A stretch of 64,000 bases of DNA from Mycolicibacterium iranicum (GCF_001650495.1 NZ_LWCS01000032.1:62001-126000), one strand, 5' to 3'; shown: positions 26,871-36,563, numbered from the stretch's first letter. Program-made: numbers and translations. The notes: generated from the letters alone by a model not told the origin.

Positions 26871-29800
26871 ATGACACTGCAAGGCGACTTCACTCGCGAG
26901 GTGTCGCAGCACTGGGCCGGCGTGCTGTATCAGCAGGGCCGCGTCTTCACAGACACCGACGGGACCGCCCAAAGCCTGATCACCCTCGACTGGGAGGACA
27001 CCAGCGCCCGCGACGTTCTCGGCGCGTCGGTGGCCGCGGTGCCGGCCTCCTCGCCGGACAGCTTCCGCGTCGACTCCGCCATCATTAACCCCGACGGCGT
27101 GGTCGTTTCGCTACAGCCGGGCCACGTCTGGGCCGACGGTCCGCTCGTGCGGCTCGATGGGGCGGCGCCGGTCCAGCGTCTGGCCGACTACGTTGAGGAT
27201 CCGCCGACACCCGCCGGCTCCGTCGGCGCACGAGACGCCGTCGTCCTGGAGGTCTGGCGCGAGGCTGTCAACGGCTTCCAGCTTCCCGATGAGTTGATCG
27301 AGCCGGCCCTCGGCGGCCCGGACACGACCGAGCGCATCCATACCGCCTTCGGACTGCGGTTGTACCGGATGGACGTCGATGACACCTGCGCGAGCATCGT
27401 CGATGCGCTCAACGACACCGGCGGCAGAGGCCGCTTGACCGTCACGATGGACCCCGAAACCGCCGTCGCAGGCGACTGTCCGGTCGTCGAGGGTGGCGGA
27501 TACAGCGGCTTCGAGCACAACCTCTACCGCATCGAGATCGCGGACACCGGCGCCGGTGCCGTCCACTTCAAGTGGTCGCAGTTCAACGGCGGGCTGACGG
27601 GCCGCGCCGAGTTCGACACCGCTGCGCTGCGAGCCCACATCGGCGCCAACCTGGCGGCCATCACCGCATCGGGATTGGACAGCTTCTACCTCGAAGCCCT
27701 CAAGCCCAACCCCCTTCTCGGCCGATGGGTGGTCGTATACGGAGCCAATGTCACCTTGGACGCGGAAGGCTCCTTCGTGCTGCCTCCGGTCGGCGGCGAA
27801 GTTGTCGGCTCAATCCCGGCGCCAAGCCCAGGCGACGCAGACCCGACCGTGTTCGTGCGGCTCTGGAACGGCCTGGCCCGCGTTGACGCTTTCCCGACGG
27901 GCCCCGGCCCGCTGCCGCTGCAGGACGGCATCAATCTTGCGTTCGACGCGCCCGGCCCAGGCGCGGACTACCGCCCCGGCGACTACTGGACCTTCCCCGT
28001 GCGCGCGGGCGGGGTCGAGAACCTCGGCCCGTTTCCGGCCAATGCGCCGCCCGAAGGCATCGTCTATCGCCGCGTACCGCTGGCTGAACTCGACTGGAAC
28101 GGAAGCCACGACGTCCCGCGGGACGGAGGAACCGTCGAAGATTGCCGCCGTCCCGTCCATCCACTCACTGACGTCACAAGCTGCTGCTCGTTTCACGTCG
28201 GCGACGGAGTCCTGAGCCACGGCGACTTCACCTCGATCCAGAAGGCGGTCGACAGCTTGCCGGCCGGCGGCGGCAAGATCTGCGTCCTGCCCGGCAACTA
28301 CGTCGAAAACGTTCTCATTGAGGAGCGCGGCAACATCACCATCTCCGGCTGCGGTGACCGCAGCCGGGTGGTCTCGGCGAACCCCCGCGACGGCCAGGAC
28401 GCGGCCGCGGTGTTCCATGTCGTTGACTCGATAGCGATCCAGATCAGCGGCCTGTCCATCACCGCACACGAGACCGGCATCGGCATCCTCGCCGAGGACC
28501 AAGTCGCCGAAAAGCGCGGCCAGGGACGCGATCTCGGACCGTCGGGCGCGCTGCACAGCATCGGGTTGGCCGAGCTGCTCGTCACCGCCGCGACCCGGCC
28601 CGCCATCGAGGTTCGGTTCGCCATCGGCCTCACTATCCGCGACTGCACGATTGGCATGGTCGACGAGCGCAGTCGCTGGCCTGCCGTCTTCGTCCAGGCC
28701 GAGGACGGGCTCATCGAGCGCAACGTCATTCGGGTCCAGCCGGCCAGACTTGGGCGCGACGATCTGCGCGCCGCGACTTTCTCCGGAGCCGTCGTGGCCG
28801 CCCATGGGCCGATGACGGCGTCCGCCGGCATGGGCGGACTACAGATAGGTGGCCTGTCTGAGGCAGTGCGCGTCGTGGACAACGTGATCCAGAGCGGGTT
28901 GGGTAACGGAATCACCCTCGGCGCGGTCCGTGCGGTGCGCCGCGACGACCGCACCCATCTCCCTGAACGGCTCGGCTGGGTGATCAACGCCGACGATCCC
29001 TGCGATCCGTGCCGCCCGGGCGACGGGGAGATACCCGACCCGCCGCCCGGCGGAGGTGACGGGGTGGTCCTCGTTCCTGGCGGGCCGCTGCGCGACATCC
29101 TCATCGAGCGCAACCGCATATTCGACATGGGACTCAACGGCATCGGGGTGATCGGCTTCTTCAGCCTTCGTGATCCCGACCTGCGCCGCATCGTGTCGGT
29201 GGAGGGCTTGCGCATTCATCGCAATGAGATCAGGCGGTGCCTGGCCCGCGACCTGGCTCCCGTGCGCGAGGAGATGTTCAGTGCGATGGGTTACGGCGGC
29301 ATCTCGCTTGCGCACGTCGAGCACCTATCGGTCACCCAGAACGTCATCGAGGACAACGGCGCGAGCTACCTCGATCCGGTATGCGGCGTATTCGTCCTCT
29401 ACGGCGAAGGTGTGGAAATCACTCACAACCGGGTGGTGAACAACGGACGGCGAACGGCGGAAGCCCCCGGCCGCGCCAGGCCCGGCCGACGCGGAGGCAT
29501 CGTCGTCGCGTACTGCACCGTCCCCGTCGACCCCGCGATCAGCGACGCGGCACTGTATCGGGTCGTCCCGGAGAGCACGCCTGCCTTACGCGTGCACGAC
29601 AATGTCGTCGTTGCTCCGCTGGGCAGGGCGCTGTGGGTCGCCGCGAACGGGCCAGTCTCGGTGCAGGCGAACTCGTTCACCAGCATGGGCGTGGCCGCCG
29701 ATCCGCCGAACGCGGCCCGCGCCCTGGTCGGGCTGACCGTGACGATCGACAACATCGGGCGGTCCCCGGAGGCGCCCGGCGCCATCAAGAGCTTCAAGGG

Positions 29801-30473
29801 CCTGTACTACGGGGTGCTGCCCTCGGCCTTCCGCTCCGCTACCTCCGCCGAAACAGTCGCGGTGGGCACCGGCATCCGGGAACCCGGCATCATCACCGGC
29901 GGCATCGCGCCGGGCTTCGTGCTCTTCAGCGACAATCAGTGCCACTTCACTCCGGGTCCGTCGCGGCGCGCTCCCGAGCGCCCCGAAGTCCTCGACCCGG
30001 CCGCGGTCAAATTCGCGCGGATGATGATTAGCACTGTGGGATCGTTCGGTCGGCCGTCGCCGCCGCCTCCGCCGTTGCGGCCCGGGGCGCTCCTGCCGTT
30101 GGCCACCAGTCTGCGGCTGGCCTCCGTCTCGATTTCATCGCTGGACGACGTCGGCGTGCACGACAACCAGTGCTTCACCCGAATGCCCGACGGAACCCTG
30201 CTGACCAACCTCTATGTCATCGGCGACTCCGTGCGTGTATCGGACAACCGCTTCAAGGAAGGACCCGACGACACGATCGTCTCCTCGATCAGCGTCGGCG
30301 CTGTGAACGTCACCGCTCACAATGAGGGCACCCACTGCTTCGTGGTGCGCCCGCCGGCGCCGTCTGATCGTGTCGTCGACGGCCCGAACATCGTTGTCGC
30401 GTCCATGGTGCAGCGGGACTACTGCGACCGTTTCGCCCGGATTCTTCACGATTTCGCAGTGTTGGGAGGTTAG
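26871..30473 (+). CDS. DUF6519 and right-handed beta-helix protein, probable fibre or receptor-contact part
   Basis: ATG 26871 has AAGGAG five bases upstream. The first 400 residues match what I know as DUF6519 (start 'LQGDFTREVSQHWAGVLYQQGRVFTDTD'; later WSQFNGGLTGRAEFD and 'GDYWTFPVRAGGVENLGPFP'). A pectate-lyase-like beta-helix follows, opening with GDFTSIQKAVDSLPAGGGKI and CVLPGNYVENVLIEERGNITI and running through many N-rich turns (RNVIR, RNRIFDMGLNGIGV, TQNVIEDNG, ITHNRVVNNG, VHDNQC) to the C-terminus. At 1200 residues it is the largest structural gene. No active-site residues of a lyase could be assigned, so binding is more likely than catalysis. Confidence 0.82.
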   Translation: MTLQGDFTREVSQHWAGVLYQQGRVFTDTDGTAQSLITLDWEDTSARDVLGASVAAVPASSPDSFRVDSAIINPDGVVVSLQPGHVWADGPLVRLDGAAPVQRLADYVEDPPTPAGSVGARDAVVLEVWREAVNGFQLPDELIEPALGGPDTTERIHTAFGLRLYRMDVDDTCASIVDALNDTGGRGRLTVTMDPETAVAGDCPVVEGGGYSGFEHNLYRIEIADTGAGAVHFKWSQFNGGLTGRAEFDTAALRAHIGANLAAITASGLDSFYLEALKPNPLLGRWVVVYGANVTLDAEGSFVLPPVGGEVVGSIPAPSPGDADPTVFVRLWNGLARVDAFPTGPGPLPLQDGINLAFDAPGPGADYRPGDYWTFPVRAGGVENLGPFPANAPPEGIVYRRVPLAELDWNGSHDVPRDGGTVEDCRRPVHPLTDVTSCCSFHVGDGVLSHGDFTSIQKAVDSLPAGGGKICVLPGNYVENVLIEERGNITISGCGDRSRVVSANPRDGQDAAAVFHVVDSIAIQISGLSITAHETGIGILAEDQVAEKRGQGRDLGPSGALHSIGLAELLVTAATRPAIEVRFAIGLTIRDCTIGMVDERSRWPAVFVQAEDGLIERNVIRVQPARLGRDDLRAATFSGAVVAAHGPMTASAGMGGLQIGGLSEAVRVVDNVIQSGLGNGITLGAVRAVRRDDRTHLPERLGWVINADDPCDPCRPGDGEIPDPPPGGGDGVVLVPGGPLRDILIERNRIFDMGLNGIGVIGFFSLRDPDLRRIVSVEGLRIHRNEIRRCLARDLAPVREEMFSAMGYGGISLAHVEHLSVTQNVIEDNGASYLDPVCGVFVLYGEGVEITHNRVVNNGRRTAEAPGRARPGRRGGIVVAYCTVPVDPAISDAALYRVVPESTPALRVHDNVVVAPLGRALWVAANGPVSVQANSFTSMGVAADPPNAARALVGLTVTIDNIGRSPEAPGAIKSFKGLYYGVLPSAFRSATSAETVAVGTGIREPGIITGGIAPGFVLFSDNQCHFTPGPSRRAPERPEVLDPAAVKFARMMISTVGSFGRPSPPPPPLRPGALLPLATSLRLASVSISSLDDVGVHDNQCFTRMPDGTLLTNLYVIGDSVRVSDNRFKEGPDDTIVSSISVGAVNVTAHNEGTHCFVVRPPAPSDRVVDGPNIVVASMVQRDYCDRFARILHDFAVLGG

Positions 30474-30476
30474 CTG

Positions 30477-31247
30477 ATGGCCGACGAATCCGAAGTGGAC
30501 ATCCGCGATCTGGCCGCCACCGTCATCGAGGCGATCGACGTCGCCGACTCCGCGCGAGCCGGTGCGCTCTCCGATCTCGTCGACCTGCACGTCGCACGGG
30601 GTGAGGTTCTGCTGCAGGAGCGGGAGTTGCGGCGGGCGCTGAACGAGGAGGACCTTCGCCTGCAGACGCTCGACCAGAGGCTGGCGGCACAAGTCGTCGC
30701 CGGCCGCAGTCTGTCTCTCGAGGCGGTGCGGGCCGCCACCGAACCGCCGGCGCCGAACCCGGAAGCGTGGAAGGTCTACGGGCGGGTGGTGGCCGCGGAC
30801 GGCTACCCGGTCCCTTCCTCGGAGCGTCTGCGGGGCGCGCGCGCCGTGCTCGTGGATTCCCGGGAACGTCCTGTTGCCGGCGCGGAGCCCGCGCGTCTCG
30901 ATGAGTCCGCCGGCTTCCTCATCGAAGTCGCGTTGAAGCCGGGCACCGGCGCCCGGAAAATCGATCCGGCTGTGTCGGCGCGGGCGCTGCCGAATGTGCT
31001 CGTCGCAATCGTTGACCGCTCCGGCGACACCATCGCGTGCGACGATCAACCCATCGCCCCGGCGGCCGGGACGGTCACCTACCGGGAGATCGTGTTGAGC
31101 CCGGAACGCGAGGCGGATGACGATGCCGAAACGTCCTCGGCGGCAGAGGAACCCGGCACTAAGCGGGCCGCCGCGCCGCCCCGGCAGGCGTCGGGTCGAT
31201 CGGCGCGCAAGTCACGGCGACCCCGAAGCGGCCCCGAGGCGCAGTGA
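30477..31247 (+). CDS. unknown eCIS-linked protein with coiled N-terminus and basic tail
   Basis: This 256-residue protein starts three bases after the beta-helix gene and overlaps the next by four. Residues 1 to about 90 are strongly helical and charged (heptads around LLQERELRRALNEEDLRLQT). Residues 100-205 form a beta-rich domain (VYGRVVAADGYPVPSSERLR, 'RAVLVDSRERPVAGAEPARL') like a carboxypeptidase-regulatory or transthyretin fold. The last 50 residues are disordered, acidic then Arg/Lys-rich. A coiled helix next to a small beta-sandwich suggests a linker between particle and cargo. I do not recognise a family. Confidence 0.7.
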   Translation: MADESEVDIRDLAATVIEAIDVADSARAGALSDLVDLHVARGEVLLQERELRRALNEEDLRLQTLDQRLAAQVVAGRSLSLEAVRAATEPPAPNPEAWKVYGRVVAADGYPVPSSERLRGARAVLVDSRERPVAGAEPARLDESAGFLIEVALKPGTGARKIDPAVSARALPNVLVAIVDRSGDTIACDDQPIAPAAGTVTYREIVLSPEREADDDAETSSAAEEPGTKRAAAPPRQASGRSARKSRRPRSGPEAQ

Positions 31248-34200
31248 CAGTCGCTCTCGCTCACGACACTCGGCACACGGCGCCGGTGCCGACGCAGCCT
31301 GCGCCGCGGATGTCGCAGCGCCGGTCGTGGGACCTTGACGTCTCGGCGTTCGATGGACACTGTGCCTGCGGCGGCGGCTGCCCCCGGTGTTCCGAAGAGT
31401 CCGGGGTTCAGACCAAGCTGAAAGTCGGGGAAGCCGGTGATGCCTACGAGCAGGAAGCGGATCGTGTTGCCGCCCAGGTGATGTCACACAACGAGACGTC
31501 CGCCGCGCCGACCGATTCGTCGACACCCCCCTCGTCGCCGCCTCCCGTGCAACGGCAGAGCGCGGCCCCGGATGCGCCTGTCGGCGAAGAAGAGCAGGAG
31601 GAGCCGGACGTAGATGAGGCGCCGTTCGTCCAGGCTCTTTCACTCACCGCCACCCCCTCGGTGCAGCGTCAGGTCATGGACGCCGGTCTGGTCAGTGCAG
31701 GAGAGGAGGCATCGGTCAGGGCATCCGGCGACGAAGGCGCCGTAGACGACTACGAGCCTTGGAACTTCAGCAGTCCCGACGGGCTTCAACTTTTGCGAAC
31801 AAGCGCACACCCCCGAGCTCCACCGACGAGGCACTCGCCGTCCACATCACAGGCGCGTGACCCGCGGGTGGAAGACGAGCCGTCGCAGCTCACCACTGGC
31901 GGTACTGCTTTGCCGGACGCCGTTCGCGCCTTTTACGAGCGCCGGTTCAGTAGGGACTTCTCCGCGGTCCGACTGCATGTCGACGCGGAATCATCACGTC
32001 GCAATGACAGTCTCAACGCTCGCGCCTTCACCTTCGGTAACCACGTCTGGCTGGGAAGCGGCCAAACCGCAAATGCGCCCTCGTTCGTCCTTGCTCACGA
32101 GCTTGCGCACGTGGTCCAGCAGACGCGGCCCGCTGAGCTGCCACAGACCGTCCATGGTGCTGAGCCCTTGGTGTCCAAATCGCTTGAGCCAGTTGCCACT
32201 GCGCAGCCGCGAGTGATCCAGCGCTTCGCTGCCTACTGGGAGCCGGAAGATTTCAACGGTTCCAAGACCCACGAGTTGTTGCTGCCCGCCATCGGGAAGT
32301 CCAGCAAAATCTTTACGGAGGGCCCGGTGCCCAACGCCAACGCGGGTATGGCATCAGTCGATTTCAACAACCCGAAGCGCGGCTTCGTCGACTTCTACGG
32401 CGCCTCAAACACCGTAGGACTGCTTTTCAACGGCCACGACAATCCCAAGCGCCTCAACGACGGCGGTGCACTGCACAAGCTGAGGAAAGACGGAGTCCGG
32501 TACCAATCTCACGAGGATCAGTCCGGGCCCTCGGTCGACAACGACCTTCTCCAGAATCTTGTCAGGGTCGACCGAGCCCCGACGTCGATTCTCATCGGCG
32601 ACCTCAAGCCCAGCCACGGCACGATCGAAGCGCTTGAGGGCGATACGCAACTCGACAATTACGCAAAGGGTTTCAAGATTGCGCAGGATCAGAGCGCCGA
32701 CTACGCGCAGGCCCATCCGACCCGTATTCACCCTGCCGGGCAAGGTTGGCCACTGCTGGGCGTGAGCCGATTCCAAGAAACTCAACTGTCGATCCCGCCG
32801 GCCTACGACCCGAAAAAGAAGGGCAATCAGACGCCCGAGAAGCTGGTCATTAAGAAGGCCGGCATCAAGGTCTACGAGCCGGACGTCGAAGTCAAGGGCA
32901 GGATCTATGTCAGCAAGGACCCGAAGAGCGCGGGCATCTGGAACTACTACTGGATACCGGTGAAGGCGGTTCTGGCACAGAAGTTGCCCGGACTTCACAA
33001 CCTGCGCGACAAGGTCAATAAGGAGTTGATCGGGAAGCTGCTGGAATCGCCGTTGAAGAAGCAGCCCCTGCTCAAATCGCATGGAGGGGGCGACGATTCG
33101 ACAGGTGGCCACGCGAGTCACAGCCTAGGCAGAGGTTCGCCCCCGCGATCGGGGCCAGCGGTCCGCCCCTTCCGCCCCACGGCGAAGGTGCCCGTCGGTC
33201 ACCGGGAGACGAGAACGATCCGTCGGCAGCCGGCAACAGAGCGTAAGGACGGTTTCGATTACGCCGGCTGGGATGCGCAGCGTGTCGCTCTGACCACGGA
33301 TTTCGGCAAGCTCGGCGGTAAGAAGGAAATGAAGAGATTCGAGGGCATGGCCCTTGCCATCGAAGCTCAGAAAGCGACCGAGGGCAGTACCGGCTTTACC
33401 TTCCCCACCAAGCCTGCGGAGAAGGACGTCGAGGCCGTCAAGGACTACAAGACGGTTGATTTCTGGACAGGGGCCAGCGGCAAGGTCGTGGGCTTGCTGC
33501 GGCGGTTCTTCGGTGTGGCGTTCGTCAAGGTCGCAAATGCCTATCTGCGTATCCGCGACAAGTTTCACGAGAAGTTCAAATCACGGCCGGAGTCGTTCAA
33601 GGGCGGCGGTAGCTTCGCCGGTGCGGTCGTCAGGATCGCATTCAAAGTGCTCAAGTTCGCCGGTGCACTGCTGATCGGCAAGACCCTGAACTACCTCGCT
33701 TCTTCGCTGGAAACCGGTGTCACCAACAAGATCCAGAGCTTCTTGAGCCCGGACAAGCTGGCTGAGCTGTTCCTCGACCCCGAGCGCAAGGAGGAGCTCG
33801 ACGAGAAGATTAAAGAGGTCACCGGCATTCGAGATGAGCTTGAGAACAGGGCGAAACGGACGCTCGAGGACTTCGTCGAGTCCACCATCGGGCCGTACGA
33901 CAAGGTGCTCGAACAGATCAACGAGGCGAAGAACGTGATCTCCGATGTGCTGGGGTTAGTCAATCTCGTCCGTTGGGGTGCACGGGTAGTCGCCTGTCTG
34001 TCGCCGCCGGGCTGGGGTTGCCTGTGGCTGCTGGGTGAGGCGGCCCTGGACAAGTTCATGTCTATGGTCGTGGAGACCTGCTGGTTCCAGAAGAAGGTCA
34101 CGCCCCTGATCACGGCCGCATCCTTCATCAAGCAGTTGCCGATCGACCTGGCCAACCTCATCATCACGGCCATCAAAGACAGCGTGCTGCCACAGCCCCT

Positions 34201-34984
34201 GCATGACTTCCTCCCCGCCGTCCCGTCGGCTAATTCGATCACCGTCAGCGACACTGAGGTGCCCTGCGAGGGCGGCGGAGGCTCCGAAAAGCTCTCTCCT
34301 GAGCAAGAAGCGCTGATGCAGGTACAGGAAAGCTTGGGCGAGGACAAGTTCAAAGCGCTTACCGAGCTCATAAAGAATTCCGGCGTGCCGGCAGACAAAC
34401 CGTTGAGCGTCGACGAGATCAAGAAGGTCGGCGAGCTAGCGGGGGGCATGTCTGCTCAGCAGCTGAAAGATCTGGCGGCCAAGTATCCGCCGGCGGCCGA
34501 AGGTAGGAAGATCCCCCTCGTTGACGCGCTTGAGAAAGCGAAGACTAAGGAAGGGTCGATCTACGACGGGGAGCCCGGATCCGAGTCCCCGAGGTATCAG
34601 ACGGTGGTCGTCGGTACGAGGGCGGGCGGTCCGCCGGTTATCGACGCCAGCAAGGCGCCAGAGGCCACCGGTCAGGGCAAGCCTGCTACCAATATTTCGG
34701 CTCAGGTTTACGCCCAAGCTGGTCACGTTGCCCATTCCAGGCCTGAAGTCTGGTTGTGGCTGTATCGCGACGGTCAGCACGTGCTGACGCTGTCGAAGGT
34801 TCCGATGGAGGTCGTGGGCCGCAACTGGTACCCAGACGACGTCAAACGGGAGAAGCTGCGCGTCCGCTACAGGATCCTCAAGGCCACCACGCTGGAGCCG
34901 TACATCAAGGGTGCCGCGCTGCATGTGGGCGGCATCGTCTATGGGTACTTACCTGGCTGGGGCGGTATAGCGGACGAGAAGTAG
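31244..34984 (+). CDS. large DUF4157 protein, putative eCIS cargo
   Basis: GTG 31244 overlaps the previous stop by four bases, so this is the last gene of the core operon. The 1246-residue protein has a CACGGGCPRC motif (Cys 40, 42, 46, 49), 'KVGEAGDAYEQEADRVAAQVM', a long Pro/Ser/acidic linker, and the DUF4157 domain 'FYERRFSRDFSAVRLHVDAE' with VLAHELAHVVQQT (His 285). After about residue 320 the sequence is unlike known toxins to me. A hydrophobic stretch near residue 800 (FKVLKFAGALLIGKTLNYLA) could enter a membrane, with Lys/Glu-rich coiled segments after it. The operon position makes it the prime payload candidate; a pore-forming or membrane-acting role is only inferred. Confidence 0.82.
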   Translation: MTVALAHDTRHTAPVPTQPAPRMSQRRSWDLDVSAFDGHCACGGGCPRCSEESGVQTKLKVGEAGDAYEQEADRVAAQVMSHNETSAAPTDSSTPPSSPPPVQRQSAAPDAPVGEEEQEEPDVDEAPFVQALSLTATPSVQRQVMDAGLVSAGEEASVRASGDEGAVDDYEPWNFSSPDGLQLLRTSAHPRAPPTRHSPSTSQARDPRVEDEPSQLTTGGTALPDAVRAFYERRFSRDFSAVRLHVDAESSRRNDSLNARAFTFGNHVWLGSGQTANAPSFVLAHELAHVVQQTRPAELPQTVHGAEPLVSKSLEPVATAQPRVIQRFAAYWEPEDFNGSKTHELLLPAIGKSSKIFTEGPVPNANAGMASVDFNNPKRGFVDFYGASNTVGLLFNGHDNPKRLNDGGALHKLRKDGVRYQSHEDQSGPSVDNDLLQNLVRVDRAPTSILIGDLKPSHGTIEALEGDTQLDNYAKGFKIAQDQSADYAQAHPTRIHPAGQGWPLLGVSRFQETQLSIPPAYDPKKKGNQTPEKLVIKKAGIKVYEPDVEVKGRIYVSKDPKSAGIWNYYWIPVKAVLAQKLPGLHNLRDKVNKELIGKLLESPLKKQPLLKSHGGGDDSTGGHASHSLGRGSPPRSGPAVRPFRPTAKVPVGHRETRTIRRQPATERKDGFDYAGWDAQRVALTTDFGKLGGKKEMKRFEGMALAIEAQKATEGSTGFTFPTKPAEKDVEAVKDYKTVDFWTGASGKVVGLLRRFFGVAFVKVANAYLRIRDKFHEKFKSRPESFKGGGSFAGAVVRIAFKVLKFAGALLIGKTLNYLASSLETGVTNKIQSFLSPDKLAELFLDPERKEELDEKIKEVTGIRDELENRAKRTLEDFVESTIGPYDKVLEQINEAKNVISDVLGLVNLVRWGARVVACLSPPGWGCLWLLGEAALDKFMSMVVETCWFQKKVTPLITAASFIKQLPIDLANLIITAIKDSVLPQPLHDFLPAVPSANSITVSDTEVPCEGGGGSEKLSPEQEALMQVQESLGEDKFKALTELIKNSGVPADKPLSVDEIKKVGELAGGMSAQQLKDLAAKYPPAAEGRKIPLVDALEKAKTKEGSIYDGEPGSESPRYQTVVVGTRAGGPPVIDASKAPEATGQGKPATNISAQVYAQAGHVAHSRPEVWLWLYRDGQHVLTLSKVPMEVVGRNWYPDDVKREKLRVRYRILKATTLEPYIKGAALHVGGIVYGYLPGWGGIADEK

Positions 34985-35060
34985 CCACGGCTGGGGGTGC
35001 GAGGCGCCGCGCGTTCCATCGCCCCTTTGCCTCGGCATAGCCCAATCAGGTCGGCGCAAT

Positions 35061-36563
35061 TCAGGGCTTCTTCGGCGCCGCCGTCGACGGCGGCTTGGGG
35101 ACAGCGATTGTGAACGGGCCAAGCCACGGCGCCGGGAATTCCACGGTGAAGGGCACGTCGCCCGAGATGCCTGTCGCCTCGAACTGCGACAAGGGCACGG
35201 TGGCCACCTGCTCCAATCGTGTGCCGCAATCACCCGGGCACAGATCGACAGTGTCCTTGACGGTATAGGAGATCAGCGGCGACACCGTGATCTCCGATGC
35301 CGATGTCCGGGCCAGCTCTACCGTGCCGCTCACGCGGCGTTCGTCGTCGAAGGGCGACGGCTGCGCACCCGACTTGCACAGAGTCTGATTCACTCCGATG
35401 TCGCCGGCGAGATTGCCTGGAATGTCCCTAGGAATGCTGAAATTCATGCGGTCTTTGCTAATCGGGCCGTTGAGAGCATCGACGGCGGTGGGAATCAGGC
35501 TCTTGATGTCGAAAGAGGCAGTCGTGGCAACAGCCGGCATTTTGGCTGTCAGGCTGCTCTTCAGTTCGTTGATCAGGAATGTCGTGGCCTTGTTGGTCGT
35601 CGGGGAATTGGTGAAATCCTTGGCGAAGGCTGGAGTTATGTTCTTCGGAGGTGACCCGCCGGCGAGATACTCCTGCCAGAATGGCACGACGCGGCTGTCG
35701 ACGGCCGCGGCGATGCCAGCCATGATCCAGGGGCCATTCTTCGACCGGTAGTACTCGGCCAGCTTTTGGCTCTTATACGGTTCGCAGAATCCCGGCGGGC
35801 ACCATGAGGGGCGACCACAGGTCTGCGCCTTGGGGGCGCCGCTGTTCGCGTACTCGCGCTCTGCAGCCGTGTCCATGTCCTCGACTTGCTGCGATTGCGG
35901 GTCGTAAGGCTGCCGCTGGACGGTTGCGCCGTGGCTCGATGTCTCCTGCTGTACGACGTGTGCCAACTCGTGCGCCACCAGTCGGCGGCCTGCCGCGGTC
36001 GCTGGCGCATACTGGCCGGGCGCAAACACGATGTGAAGGCCGACGGTGTAGCCGCGTGCATTGAGTGCGAGCGCCGACTCGCCCGCCCGCCCGTCGCTGT
36101 GTACTCGCACCCCGGCGAAGTCGCGGCCGAAACGCCGTTCCATGTAGTCCCGGGTGGTGGGCTCAATCGGATCCCCGGAGGAACCGAGAACCTCACTGAC
36201 GATCGGCGGAGCCGGGGCCAATCCGGCGTCGGCGGTCCGCACCGAATTGGCCTGCAGCGAAGCGTGTTCCGCGTCGTCTCGCTCCGTCCGACATCGCGGG
36301 CAGCCGCCCCCACAGGCACACGCGCGCTCAAGGGGCGGCTCCGAAACGCGTGCGATCTGTTCGGCGGCGCGCTCAGCTAGCCGCTCTTGTTGGTCATCGA
36401 GCCTCGCGATCGCCGGCTTGAGCTGGATCGCGGGATGTGCGGTGCCGAGGGGCGCGGAGAGAGGATGGTGAGAATGCCGGAGGCGGCCATTCGTGGCCGC
36501 CGCAGCGCGAGCAAACGACGCGCTATTGTGGCGTCCGCTGCCTCGCCGCGCGAAAGCGTGCAT
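35061..36563 (-). CDS. third DUF4157 protein, putative eCIS cargo
   Basis: ATG 36563 has GGAGG seven bases upstream, which decides it over the longer frame starting at 36662. The 500-residue protein contains 'ERLAERAAEQIARVSEPP', a CACGGGCPRC motif (Cys 82, 84, 88, 91), the DUF4157 domain 'YMERRFGRDFAGVRVHSDGR' with VAHELAHVVQQE (His 198 to 202), and a C-terminal domain that opens CGRPSWCPPGFCEPY and contains further cysteines. That domain is unlike those of the other two DUF4157 proteins here. The gene is convergent with the 1246-residue cargo gene, 76 bases away, so it must have its own promoter. Function beyond the shared family fold is unknown. Confidence 0.82.
   Translation of the reverse strand: MHAFARRGSGRHNSASFARAAAATNGRLRHSHHPLSAPLGTAHPAIQLKPAIARLDDQQERLAERAAEQIARVSEPPLERACACGGGCPRCRTERDDAEHASLQANSVRTADAGLAPAPPIVSEVLGSSGDPIEPTTRDYMERRFGRDFAGVRVHSDGRAGESALALNARGYTVGLHIVFAPGQYAPATAAGRRLVAHELAHVVQQETSSHGATVQRQPYDPQSQQVEDMDTAAEREYANSGAPKAQTCGRPSWCPPGFCEPYKSQKLAEYYRSKNGPWIMAGIAAAVDSRVVPFWQEYLAGGSPPKNITPAFAKDFTNSPTTNKATTFLINELKSSLTAKMPAVATTASFDIKSLIPTAVDALNGPISKDRMNFSIPRDIPGNLAGDIGVNQTLCKSGAQPSPFDDERRVSGTVELARTSASEITVSPLISYTVKDTVDLCPGDCGTRLEQVATVPLSQFEATGISGDVPFTVEFPAPWLGPFTIAVPKPPSTAAPKKP

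Noticed and set aside
27810..29215. Long minus-strand frames opposite the beta-helix gene
   Set aside because: GC-rich codon bias on the plus strand creates antisense open frames; these have no start signals or motifs.
6296..34984. Ordinary prophage
   Set aside because: No capsid, portal, terminase, holin or lysin genes are present; Pvc16-type cap, Afp15-type ATPase and DUF4157 genes are eCIS markers.
36440..36452. GGTGAGAATGCC as another copy of the TGAGAA repeat
   Set aside because: It lies inside the coding sequence of the third DUF4157 gene and is a single copy.
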